From positions 1 through 64,000 of the forward strand of contig JAXLQJ010000028.1 in assembly GCA_046331705.1 (NCBI GenBank): a DNA stretch of 64,000 nucleotides. Reading direction: 5' to 3'. Below are positions 17,651 through 26,128 of this stretch, one piece after another; the first letter of the stretch is position 1, and the number at the start of each line of letters is the position of its first letter. Below the pieces are notes generated by a model. The model saw only the letters and a list, made by a program, of their open reading frames with translations, was not told the origin of the DNA and did not search any database. The translations under genes and the position numbers were made by a program. This DNA comes from JADJOY01 sp046331705 [NCBI: bacterium] (GTDB taxonomy: Bacteria; JADJOY01).

Positions 17651-18362
17651 CGGAGGCGACGGCGACGTCCGCCGCGCGCGCGGCGCGCGGGAACGGCTGG
17701 GGGACGGGGAAGTCGAGGTCGTCGAGGCTCACCAGCGGTCGGCGCAGCCGCGCCGAGAGCAGGAGCGCGAACCAGACGTAGAAGATCACCTGCTGGAGCA
17801 CCCGCGAGAACGGCGGGATGTCGATGAGGTTGAAGAGCAGCAGCGCGAACACGATCCAGCCGATCGCCAGCTTGAGCCCCTTCTTCGAGCCGGGCGGCTG
17901 CGGCACCCAGAACTGCAGGAAGAGCGGGAAGGCCATGAACGGCCGCCAGGCCCACGCTCCCCAGATCTGCAGCCAGCTCGTCTTCACCTTCCAGGTCCAC
18001 CAGCCGACCTCGAAGTTGACGTACTCGATCGCGAGGCCGACGAAGCTGGTCAGGAAGACCGTGGCGCAGAGCAGCCGGAAGAACGGCACCACGCGACGGC
18101 CGTCGACGCGCTGCTCGAAGAGGTGGATCGACAAGCTGAACGCGCAGTAGAAGGCGAACGTGAAGCCGATGACGTGGATCACCGGGAAGCCGAGGATCTG
18201 CGGCAGCTTCGCGTCGAACACGTAGAAGTCTCGTCCGCCGTAGAGCGCCGACGCGGGAATCGCGATGCCGAAGAAGAGCTGGGTGGCGCGCAGCGAGCGG
18301 AAGAAGAGGCTGTGAATCACCAGCGCCGCGAGGCAGAGCGTAGCCGGCAGCATCAGGAGCAT
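17643..18362 (-). CDS. multi-pass membrane protein, function unknown
   Basis: 239 residues from the ATG at 18362 (MLLMLPATLC). About six membrane helices cover most of the length. Conserved-looking polar positions sit in IEYVNFEVGWWTWKVKTSW and PFMAFPLFLQFW; Glu, Asn and aromatic residues inside helices suggest a ligand or lipid site. The overall topology faintly resembles carotenoid-biosynthesis membrane proteins (DUF422), but I do not see enough to name it. A longer in-frame reading upstream is Arg-rich and non-coding in character. It overlaps the 65-residue protein upstream by 10 bp and the SGNH hydrolase downstream by 8 bp, so the three form one translational unit. Confidence 0.7.
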   Translation of the reverse strand: MLLMLPATLCLAALVIHSLFFRSLRATQLFFGIAIPASALYGGRDFYVFDAKLPQILGFPVIHVIGFTFAFYCAFSLSIHLFEQRVDGRRVVPFFRLLCATVFLTSFVGLAIEYVNFEVGWWTWKVKTSWLQIWGAWAWRPFMAFPLFLQFWVPQPPGSKKGLKLAIGWIVFALLLFNLIDIPPFSRVLQQVIFYVWFALLLSARLRRPLVSLDDLDFPVPQPFPRAARAADVAVASGG

Positions 18363-18550
18363 GCGGCTCTCCTGCGCTTCACTGCGGCGGCGATCGCGAG
18401 CACCGCCGCGACGAAGATGGGAACGGTCGGGATCAGCGCCTTGGGCGAGCCTTGCTTGAGCAGCACGGCCGCGACGCACACCGCGACGAACACGAAGATC
18501 GCGAGCTCGGGAACGAAATAGAGAACGCGCGTCAAGCGGGACTCACGCAT
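18353..18550 (-). CDS. small two-helix membrane protein
   Basis: 65 residues: a short charged N-terminus (MRESRLTRV), two membrane helices (about 10-30 and 38-56) joined by a KQGSPKA loop, and a RRR-containing end. The ATG at 18550 is preceded by GAGGG (complement of 18555-18559) with a 4-base spacer. Its stop lies inside the start of the next membrane protein, which supports it as a real gene despite its size. It is the first gene of the SGNH-hydrolase unit. Function unknown; small partners of this kind often stabilise membrane enzymes. Confidence 0.6.
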   Translation of the reverse strand: MRESRLTRVLYFVPELAIFVFVAVCVAAVLLKQGSPKALIPTVPIFVAAVLAIAAAVKRRRAACS

Positions 18551-18697
18551 GCGGCCCTCGTCGCCTGGGCTCGTGCGCGTGGCGTGTCGCGCCGCGAGCG
18601 ATCGGATCGGCGCGAAACCTTACCACAGCGCCTCCGCGACCCACGCGAGCGTTGCCGCGATCGAGACGCGGCTCGACCACGCTGCCGTGTCCGCCCG

Positions 18698-20731
18698 CTA
18701 GCCCGGCGCGTCCAGGTCGTATTGGGTGAAGTGGCGCAGCACCGTGAGCGTCGGCGGCGGGCGTTCGGGGCCATACGCCCAGCGCCAGAAGGCATGGCCG
18801 AGCTTGCGATAACGCCACGCCGCGTCGACGTTGAGAACGCGCTCGCCGGCGGCGGGTAGCCTCAGCTCGAAGACGTCCTCGATCGTGCCGCCCGGCGCCA
18901 GCTCGCGGTCGACGGTGACGCTCGCCGCGTCCCAGATTCGATAGTGCTCGATGGGGCGGCCGTCCGGACCGAGCATCCTGCCCCCGAGCGTGTGGGTGCC
19001 CTCGAGCAGCTCGCCGTCGGGGCCCGTCCCGCCGCTCGCGAAGAGCGTGCTCCCGTCGCGGCCGGTCACGCGCACCTCGAGCCAGGTCTCCTGGATGTCG
19101 AGCGACGATGCAGGAAACGGATGCGTCATGCGGGTGCTCGCCGTCCGCACCGCGAGACGGGCGCGTTCACCGTCGATCGCCGTCAGCTCGGAATCGAGCG
19201 TCATGTAGAAGAAGCTGCCGAGCCGCTCGGGTCCGAGCCGGAAGTCCCGGCGCCCGCCCTTCGCGTAGAGATCCTCGAGAGCGCGCACGAAGAGCTCGCT
19301 TCGGCTCCAGCGCGCGTTGAGCTCGGCGAAGCGCGGCCACCCGAGGATCTCGAAGCTGGCGACGTTCGAGCCCGGGAAGAAATGATTACGCCCTCGTCCC
19401 TCGAGGCCGAGATCCGAGGAGCGCTCCATGTGGCAATCCACGCAGCTCGGCCCCGGCGCGATCGTGCGCAGCGCCCCGTGGTGGCAAGACAGGCAGAAGC
19501 CGTCCTCTCGAATCGCCGGCGGCGTGAACGCGCGGCCGTGCGCGCGGGGATTGAGGCTCAACAGGAACCGCTCCGCGGACGCGATCGGCCCGCCGCGCGC
19601 CTCGGCGTCGCGAAACGGCGCGAGCAACGCTCGGTCGAGCGTCACCGTGTAGCGCGAGCGCTGCGAGTCGAGCACCTGGGCGTCCGTCACCGAGTGACAG
19701 AACACACACGGCAACGCGTCGCGCTCGCCGGCGCGGCCGCGGGGCGCGCCCTCGGCGAGCAACGCCGCCGGCAGATGACAGCCCGCGCAGACTCCCTCGT
19801 TCGCCGCACCGAGCTCGCTGTCGACGAGATCGAGAACGCGTTGCATGTGACCCGGTTGGTACGACACGCCGTGCAGCGAATGCCGCGCCTCGTCGAGCAC
19901 TCCGCCATGGCAGCCATCGCCGTCGCCGCAGCTGCGCGAGATGTCCATCCACGCGGCGCCCACGCCGCGCGCGGCGGGCGCCCGTTCGTCGCTCGCGCGG
20001 CGTTCGAACGGAGCGGTCGCGAGATGGAAGTCGACCGAGGGAAATCGCTGCCGATCGGTCGCGCGGCGCGCCGCGACGTCCACCGCGAGCCCCACACCCG
20101 CGAAGAGCGCCAAGCCGAGGGCGACCCGCCGCGACACCGCTCGCCAACCCAGCGCGCGGCGCGCTGGCGCCACCAGCACGATCCAACCGACCACGCTCGC
20201 GCCCACCCCGAGCACGGTGTGGAAATCGAAGATCATGCGCTCGGTCGGCCGGCCCCTCGCCGGCAAGATCAGCGCTCCCAGCGACGCCGTGAGCGTCCAC
20301 ACCACCAGCGTCCCCACCTGCTTGAGCACCGTGCGCGGCCTCCGCACGCCGCCGAGCAGCGGGATCGCGCGCAGCACCAGGAACACCACCAGCACGAAGA
20401 GCGGGATCAGGATCTGCCCCGCCACCCGGTTGCTGACCTCGATCGGCAGATGCTTGAGCGCGAACACGCGCAGCAGCGCGAGAAAGAACACCGCCACGAA
20501 CGCGAGCCCCGTGAACGGCCCGAGCCCCGGGACCTCCTGGCGAAGGCGTGCGAAGACGTTGCGCACCAACGTCACGGTGACGAAGGTCGCGAGGAGCGGA
20601 TGCAGGATGAGGTTCAGCCGAAACGCGGGCCCCCACGAGCGCGACACCAGGTTGAGGAAGCCCGAGAGCACCACCAGCACGAAGAGCAGCACGTGGCGCG
20701 CCGGGTCGGATCGCGGAGCGTCGGGAGGCAT
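18698..20731 (-). CDS. multihaem membrane cytochrome c with C-terminal beta-sandwich
   Basis: 677 residues. About six membrane helices (15-215) precede a haem-binding region with one expanded motif CX5CH (C268 to H275) and four CXXCH sites at C315, C342, C413 and C430. After about residue 450 there is a beta-sandwich-like domain with an HPFP motif, a WLEV strand and a FASGG segment, shared by the other cytochromes here. Probably an inner-membrane quinol- or electron-carrier-linked cytochrome with periplasmic haems. Additional His residues (HSLHG, HGRAF, NHFFPG) are candidate distal ligands. It starts 21 bp after the stop of the upstream cytochrome, third in a unit propeller > cytochrome > cytochrome. 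Redox partner and substrate unknown. Confidence 0.8.
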   Translation of the reverse strand: MPPDAPRSDPARHVLLFVLVVLSGFLNLVSRSWGPAFRLNLILHPLLATFVTVTLVRNVFARLRQEVPGLGPFTGLAFVAVFFLALLRVFALKHLPIEVSNRVAGQILIPLFVLVVFLVLRAIPLLGGVRRPRTVLKQVGTLVVWTLTASLGALILPARGRPTERMIFDFHTVLGVGASVVGWIVLVAPARRALGWRAVSRRVALGLALFAGVGLAVDVAARRATDRQRFPSVDFHLATAPFERRASDERAPAARGVGAAWMDISRSCGDGDGCHGGVLDEARHSLHGVSYQPGHMQRVLDLVDSELGAANEGVCAGCHLPAALLAEGAPRGRAGERDALPCVFCHSVTDAQVLDSQRSRYTVTLDRALLAPFRDAEARGGPIASAERFLLSLNPRAHGRAFTPPAIREDGFCLSCHHGALRTIAPGPSCVDCHMERSSDLGLEGRGRNHFFPGSNVASFEILGWPRFAELNARWSRSELFVRALEDLYAKGGRRDFRLGPERLGSFFYMTLDSELTAIDGERARLAVRTASTRMTHPFPASSLDIQETWLEVRVTGRDGSTLFASGGTGPDGELLEGTHTLGGRMLGPDGRPIEHYRIWDAASVTVDRELAPGGTIEDVFELRLPAAGERVLNVDAAWRYRKLGHAFWRWAYGPERPPPTLTVLRHFTQYDLDAPG

Positions 20732-20752
20732 GGGCGTGCTCGGGGACCGGTG

Positions 20753-22213
20753 TCAGTCCACCCGCGCGGCTTCGCGCGGCGGATCGAAGCGATGACTGGG
20801 CAACGCGGGACCGGGCTTCTCCGCGATGCCGATGCGCGCCATGTGGCACGCGGTGCATCCCGTGGTGCCGCGGCAGGCGTCGATTCTCCGCTGCCCGGCG
20901 TGCTCGGGCCTCTGCAAGACTTGGCGCGCGAGATCCGCGGGAACGGTCGGCGGGAACTCGGTGAAGCGATGACAACCGAGACAGCGCGCATCGGCGGCGT
21001 CCGCGCTCGCCACCCCGAAGTCCTCGGCGTGCTCGCGCCACACGCCCACCATCATCATGAGCGAGAGCGGTGTGCGCAGATACCACCTCGGCAACGACAG
21101 CTCGAGGGCGCCGTCGCCGACCCCCTCGCCGTGGGCGCGCAGCCGGTGGCAGGCGAGGCAGGAGATCCCCTCGCGCAGGGCCTCGGGCGCGACCAATCCG
21201 CCACCGGGCGCGATCTCGCCGGAGAAGAGCGAGATCGGATCGTGGCACGCGCCGCACACGCGCGCGGCGCGAATCCCGAAGGTCCGCGCGGTTTGCTCGA
21301 GCGCGACCCGATACCCATCGCCGACGCTCGCGCGATGCGGCGAAGCGAGCCACTCCGAGTAGACGCTCGGGTGGCACGCGCGGTGCCCACACGCGTTCGA
21401 TCCACCGAGCGCCTCCGCGCGATAGGTGCCGCCGGTGGAGGTGCGCGCCAGGCTCGGCGCGAAGTCGGCGACGCGCGCGCGCACCCACGGTGCGCCATCC
21501 CCGTCCTCGAACCAGAGCTCGCGCGTCGACGATGCGTCGAGCGCCACCAGCATGCACCCGACCGTCGCGGCCACCACCAGCCCGCGCCAGCGAACGCCGC
21601 TCGCACTGGGCGCGGGCGCGGACGCCGGCGCGACGACAGCGGTCCGGCGCACAGCCCATACGACGTGCAGGACCACCAGCGGCGCTCCCAGCGCCAGCGC
21701 CACCCGGTGGACCGGAAGCGCCGGGCCACCCACGGTGAGGAGCGAGACGTAGGCCCCGACCCAGAACGCGAGCTTGACGGCGAGCCAGCCGACGCGCGCG
21801 ACCCAGCGCTCGGCGACGCCGAGCCCTGCGACGTCGCGCCGCACGTGCGTGAGCAGATACGGCAGCACGAGCGCCAGATACGGCCGGCCGCCGAGCTGAT
21901 GAAGAACGCGCAGGTTGAAGCTCGCCTGCGTGTAACGAGGCAAGAAAGCGACGACCGTGCCGCTCACCGCCATCGCGCTCGTGGTCGCCACCAGCAGGAA
22001 ACGCCCCAGCGCACGGGCCCGCGGTCGCTCGTTCGCCAGCAACCACCACGAGCCCCCGAACACTCCGAGGTGCAAGGGCGCATCGAGGATCGAGTACGAG
22101 CCGAGCGCGTAGAGCGCGACCAGGTAGAAGCCGTCGAGCGCGGTGAACGCGAAGAGCTGCCGGAAGATCGCCGCGCGCACCCGCGCCCCGCGGCCGGTCG
22201 CCGGCGTGCTCAT
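20753..22213 (-). CDS. multihaem membrane cytochrome c, lacks C-terminal beta-sandwich
   Basis: 486 residues from the ATG at 22213, which overlaps the stop of the upstream propeller gene (ATGA). About six hydrophobic segments cover residues 18-230. Haem sites: C275-GHRA-C280-H281 (CX4CH), then CXXCH at C320, C352, C411 and C453. The SVYSEWLASPH segment after the first motif recurs in the other family members (YQEWAVSAH, FKQWQTSAH). Unlike its relatives, it stops about 30 residues after the last haem, at SHRFDPPREAARVD, so the beta-sandwich domain is absent. The following cytochrome gene begins 21 bp later and carries one, so the two products may form a heteromer. Longer upstream reading in this frame is a shadow of the propeller gene. 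Confidence 0.8.
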   Translation of the reverse strand: MSTPATGRGARVRAAIFRQLFAFTALDGFYLVALYALGSYSILDAPLHLGVFGGSWWLLANERPRARALGRFLLVATTSAMAVSGTVVAFLPRYTQASFNLRVLHQLGGRPYLALVLPYLLTHVRRDVAGLGVAERWVARVGWLAVKLAFWVGAYVSLLTVGGPALPVHRVALALGAPLVVLHVVWAVRRTAVVAPASAPAPSASGVRWRGLVVAATVGCMLVALDASSTRELWFEDGDGAPWVRARVADFAPSLARTSTGGTYRAEALGGSNACGHRACHPSVYSEWLASPHRASVGDGYRVALEQTARTFGIRAARVCGACHDPISLFSGEIAPGGGLVAPEALREGISCLACHRLRAHGEGVGDGALELSLPRWYLRTPLSLMMMVGVWREHAEDFGVASADAADARCLGCHRFTEFPPTVPADLARQVLQRPEHAGQRRIDACRGTTGCTACHMARIGIAEKPGPALPSHRFDPPREAARVD

Positions 22214-23778
22214 GTGCCGCTCGCGCGCCCGCCTGCTTCGTCCGGGCGCAGCTCGTAGATACCGCAGCGGCAGGTGTAGAAGACGCGATCGCCGGCGACC
22301 GAGAAGGCGCGAACGCCGACCGGCACGTCGGTGACGATGCGACCCGCGGCCGGCGCATCGAGCGGCAGCAGCGCGATGCTGGGCAGGACGGGGTTTCCCA
22401 CCAGGATTCGGTCGTGCGCCGCATCGACCACGACGTAACGCGAGCCGAACGGCACCCGATGGCTCTCGCGCTGCTCGAGGGTGGCGACGTCGACGCGCAG
22501 CACGCGCCCCGTGGGGCTCACCATCCATAGCGCGTCGCGCTTGGCGTCGTACGCCACGTCCGCGACCGCGGGAGCGTCGCGGCGCCGGATCACGCGCCCG
22601 TCGGGGTCGAGGATGGCGATCTCCCACCCCGCGGCCACGGCGATCCCGCTCGCGGTGGCCGCCAAGTGCGGCAGCCCGCCAGTCGGCATGGGTACCCGCG
22701 TGAGCACGCCGCCGTCGGGCTGGTGCACGGTGAGCACCGACTCTTCCTGCCCTCGCAACCCCGCGCCGAAGAAGCGGCCCGTGGTGGGCTCGCGCTCGAA
22801 CCAGGTCGGCGCGTAGTCGAGGCCGAACGATCCGATGCGCTCGAGCGGCTCGGTGCGAAACGCCTCGACCATTCCCGTCATCAGATCGATCGGCTCGTCG
22901 CCACGCATCGCGCCGGCGGCCCACACGGTGCCATCCGGGCCCACGACCATGCTGATCGGCACGTGTTGCCGTAGCGGCACGCTCTGGACCGCACCGCTCG
23001 CCAACTCGGCGCGCACGATCAGTCCCGGCGTATCGGTGCCGCCCAACCGCACCTCCGTCCACACGCAGGCATCGCCCCGCGAATCGCAGTGCAGGCTGTA
23101 GCGCGCCCCCGAGTCACGCGGAACCACCGCCTGGCCGCGGCCGCAAAACGCCGGAAACGGCCGATCGCGGATGCCCGGGTGGTAGGTCACCCAGGTGGTG
23201 ACGGCGATCGCCAGCAGCAGGTGGTTGAGCGCCAGCATCCGCAGCGCGATGCGCCGCGGCGCGAGCGCGGCGGTGAGACAGACGACGAGCGCCGGCGCGA
23301 GCGCCAGCCAGGCAGGCGCGAGCACGTGGGGGACCGCCATCAGGCTCGCCTGGGCGCCGCGCACCGCGTGCTGCTCCCAGCGCGTGCCCACGGCCTCCGC
23401 CGCGAGCAGCACCCAGGCGAGCGTCGCGACGACCACACCGAGGGTGGCTCGAGCCGCGCTGCCGCGAATCGCGTCGACCCGGCGATCGATCCCAGCGAGG
23501 AGCCGCGCAATCCCCAGCACGACTCGGAGCAGCACTCCGAGCAGCGCCGCCGAGCACGCCGCGTGGACCCACAGCACGCCGATCCAACGCAAGCCCACGC
23601 CTGAGCCGAGCGAGATCGCCGCGCAGAGCACGATCGCCGCCGTCACCGAGCAGGCGAACGCCGTGCGCGGGCGCGCGGTCACAAATGCGTTCAGCGCGCG
23701 GTACGCAGCGCGCGCTCGCGCGGCGCGAAGCCGGGGCGGCGCGGAGGGAAGCCGAGCGGGCTCGGGATGAGACGACAC
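22210..23778 (-). CDS. membrane-anchored beta-propeller protein (paralogue 4)
   Basis: 522 residues from a GTG at 23778; a second in-frame GTG at 23682 is possible. About five membrane helices between residues 38 and 200 are followed by a Cys (FCGRG) and a propeller from about 215 to the end. Propeller strands include WFEREPTTGRFFGAGL, VADVAYDAKRDALWMVSPTG and RYVVVDAAHDRILVG. The closing blade is VFYTCRCGIYELRPD, again with Cys. Its stop overlaps the ATG of a multihaem cytochrome by 4 bp, one of the clearest propeller-cytochrome couplings in the window. Separated by a 262-bp divergent region from the spermidine-synthase-like gene on the other strand. Confidence 0.7.
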   Translation of the reverse strand: MSSHPEPARLPSAPPRLRAARARAAYRALNAFVTARPRTAFACSVTAAIVLCAAISLGSGVGLRWIGVLWVHAACSAALLGVLLRVVLGIARLLAGIDRRVDAIRGSAARATLGVVVATLAWVLLAAEAVGTRWEQHAVRGAQASLMAVPHVLAPAWLALAPALVVCLTAALAPRRIALRMLALNHLLLAIAVTTWVTYHPGIRDRPFPAFCGRGQAVVPRDSGARYSLHCDSRGDACVWTEVRLGGTDTPGLIVRAELASGAVQSVPLRQHVPISMVVGPDGTVWAAGAMRGDEPIDLMTGMVEAFRTEPLERIGSFGLDYAPTWFEREPTTGRFFGAGLRGQEESVLTVHQPDGGVLTRVPMPTGGLPHLAATASGIAVAAGWEIAILDPDGRVIRRRDAPAVADVAYDAKRDALWMVSPTGRVLRVDVATLEQRESHRVPFGSRYVVVDAAHDRILVGNPVLPSIALLPLDAPAAGRIVTDVPVGVRAFSVAGDRVFYTCRCGIYELRPDEAGGRASGT

Positions 23779-24040
23779 GTGTCGCGGTGCGAAGCGAAGT
23801 CCGGCAGCGGCGATCGCGGGGAGGGTGGCACGCCGGCGCGCGCCCGCTTGGCATCGCACCGGACGAAGCCCACGACAAGCCCCTGGACGCCGCGCGCTGG
23901 GATCGAGCACGGGCGCCGACGCGCCACCACCACCCGATCCCCGCCGAACGCGAGGCGCCGCGCGCGAGCGCTTCTTGCGCCGCGGGCCTGCGTTCGGCAA
24001 CGCTAGACCCTCCCCGCCGTCGCTCGCCGGACACACGCCC

Positions 24041-26128
24041 GTGACTGATTCGGATCGGACCACGCCCGACGTGGCTGCGGCTGCTCGGGTGGCGGCACTG
24101 GGCGCGCTCACCGCGGCCATCGCCTACGCCGCGCATCGCATCCAGAGCTCCCAATTCCCCCTCGACATGCTCACGGTCGAGATGATCGTGCTGCCGGTCT
24201 TCGGCCTGGCACTCGGCCTGGTGCGCGGCGAGCGCTGGTTCCCTGCGGCCCGCGAGACGCGCCGCGCGCTCGCGATCGCCATCGTCTTCCTGGGAGCCAT
24301 GGCGATGAACCGGGGCATCTCGCTCCACTACTTCGTGAGCGAGGCGTACTACCCGTATCCCAAGCCGGCCTACGCGCCGTGGAGGCTCGCGGCGTTCGTG
24401 GTCTCGTGGATCGCCGAGGGCGGGGTCTTCGCCTGGCTCGGACACCGCTGGCGGAACGAGGTCGCGCGGCCCGCGGCGCTCGGCCTCGGCATGCTCGGTG
24501 CGGCTGCGGGGCTGGTGGTGGCCGCGCGAGCCATCTTCGCGTTCGGCGCCCAGCCCGTGCTGGTGGGCGCGGTCGCGCTGGCGATGCTGCTCGGGCTCGG
24601 CACCTGGCTCGCGGGGCTCGTCCCACTCGCCGGTGCAGCGCTGCTGGTGCTCAGCGCGCGCACCCCGTACTCGTTCCTGACCTGGCGCGCGTTGCCGCAG
24701 GACTACACGCTCCTCGAGCAGCAGTGGACGCCCTACTACTTCCTCAACTTCATCTCGCTCCAGGACGACCGCTGTCTGGGCGGCATCTACAGCTACCTGA
24801 TGCTGTGGCAGGTGTGCGACGAGCCCTCGCTGCTGCAGCGCGAGTTCCGCTATTTCCACGGCACCGTCGGCGAAGGCAAACGTTCGATGCTCGGCATCGG
24901 GCGCGTCGACGGCACCACGGCGCTCACGCTCGCGCCGCCGGAGAAGCCGCTCGAGCGCGTGACCTTGGTCGAGGTCGACCCCGTCGTCGCCGAGCGGATG
25001 AACGGCGTGCTGGCGCGCTACAACGGCGATCTCGCCCACCAGCCCCAGCACCGCATCGTCTCCGCCGATTGGCGCAGCTTCCTGGAGCACGACGACCAGC
25101 GCTACGACGTGCTCGCACTCGACGGGTTGGGGATCGCGCTCTACACGATCCCGCTCACCAACTTTCCCCACGAGGGCTGGCTCTTCACCCGCGAGGCGTT
25201 TCGGACGATCTTCGACCGGCGGCTCGAAGACGACGGCGTGATGATCATCAACTGGGGCAGCACCCGTGAGCACGAGGTCTACCCGCTGGTGGCGAACCTG
25301 CCCGACGACGTCGCCAAGGCCGCCTTCTGGATCACGTTCTCCGAGTATCCGTTCTCGGGATTGCCGCTCCTTCTCATCGCTGCGTCGCGCGATCACGCCA
25401 GGATCGACGCGCTGCGCGCGGCCCTCGACGGCGTCCCGCCCTTCAAGGAAGTGCCGATCCCCGCCGACCTCGCCGCGTATCGGTTCACCGACGACTCGCC
25501 GCTGGTGCAGCGCGCCGTGTATCGCGACGGGCTGTTCCTCGGCTATCCGCTGGCTATCGCGGTCGCCGTGGCCGCGCTGACGTTGGCGCGGCGCTCGCGA
25601 CGCAAGGGCCTCGTGAGCGGGCTCGCTTCCGGCGGGATCGCGCTCGCCGGCGCGCTCGCCACCCTCGGCCTCGCGTGGATCGTCTCGCGGCACGCGCGCA
25701 TCGCCGTGCCCTCGGGCGCTGCCCTGGGCGCGCTGCTCCTCGCGGGCGCGTGGCTCGTCGGTGCCGGCGGCGCCGCCATCCTGGCGCGGACGCGCTGGAT
25801 CCGGACCGCGGTGCTGACCAGCGCGCTCGCCGCGACGGCGGCGGTGCTCGCGCTGCGCGCGGAAGCGGAGCCGCGGGCAATCGCGATCGTGGCCAGCGCC
25901 GTGATCGTGGGCGCCGCCGCCGGTGCGCTCGCCACCGCGAGCGCACGCGCTGCCGCCGATCGCGTCCGCGCCATCGCGCTCTACCTGATGGCGGCGACGC
26001 TCGGGCTGGTGATCTACCAGCAGCTCTTGCTGCGCGTGGGGTTCGCGTCCACCGCGAGCGCCTGGTGCGCGCTCACGATCGGGCTGGCGTGCGCGCTGGC
26101 GCTGCGCCGTCCCGCCGCGAGCCGCTGA
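24041..26128 (+). CDS. membrane protein with spermidine synthase-like domain
   Basis: 695 residues from a GTG at 24041. About five membrane helices at the N-terminus and about five at the C-terminus flank a central Rossmann-like domain (about 280-470) resembling spermidine synthase/SAM methyltransferases. Recognisable parts: LGIGRVDGT at the usual glycine-rich motif I, VTLVEVDPVV with the acidic motif-II residues, a VLALDGLG strand where spermidine synthases have the catalytic Asp, and a late FTDDSPL segment typical of the membrane-fused class. Motif I is degenerate compared with GxGGG, so binding of (decarboxylated) SAM is uncertain. It is divergent from the propeller/cytochrome unit, and its 3' end overlaps the convergent propeller gene by 56 bp. 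Role unknown. Confidence 0.7.
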   Translation: MTDSDRTTPDVAAAARVAALGALTAAIAYAAHRIQSSQFPLDMLTVEMIVLPVFGLALGLVRGERWFPAARETRRALAIAIVFLGAMAMNRGISLHYFVSEAYYPYPKPAYAPWRLAAFVVSWIAEGGVFAWLGHRWRNEVARPAALGLGMLGAAAGLVVAARAIFAFGAQPVLVGAVALAMLLGLGTWLAGLVPLAGAALLVLSARTPYSFLTWRALPQDYTLLEQQWTPYYFLNFISLQDDRCLGGIYSYLMLWQVCDEPSLLQREFRYFHGTVGEGKRSMLGIGRVDGTTALTLAPPEKPLERVTLVEVDPVVAERMNGVLARYNGDLAHQPQHRIVSADWRSFLEHDDQRYDVLALDGLGIALYTIPLTNFPHEGWLFTREAFRTIFDRRLEDDGVMIINWGSTREHEVYPLVANLPDDVAKAAFWITFSEYPFSGLPLLLIAASRDHARIDALRAALDGVPPFKEVPIPADLAAYRFTDDSPLVQRAVYRDGLFLGYPLAIAVAVAALTLARRSRRKGLVSGLASGGIALAGALATLGLAWIVSRHARIAVPSGAALGALLLAGAWLVGAGGAAILARTRWIRTAVLTSALAATAAVLALRAEAEPRAIAIVASAVIVGAAAGALATASARAAADRVRAIALYLMAATLGLVIYQQLLLRVGFASTASAWCALTIGLACALALRRPAASR

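Noticed and set aside
18944-22258. Open reading frame of about 1,100 codons on the + strand
   Set aside because: Antisense to two multihaem cytochromes, whose haem motifs and membrane helices are clear; Arg/His/Glu-rich shadow.
23114-25693. Long - strand frame of about 860 codons
   Set aside because: Antisense to the spermidine-synthase-like gene; Arg/His/Glu-rich throughout.
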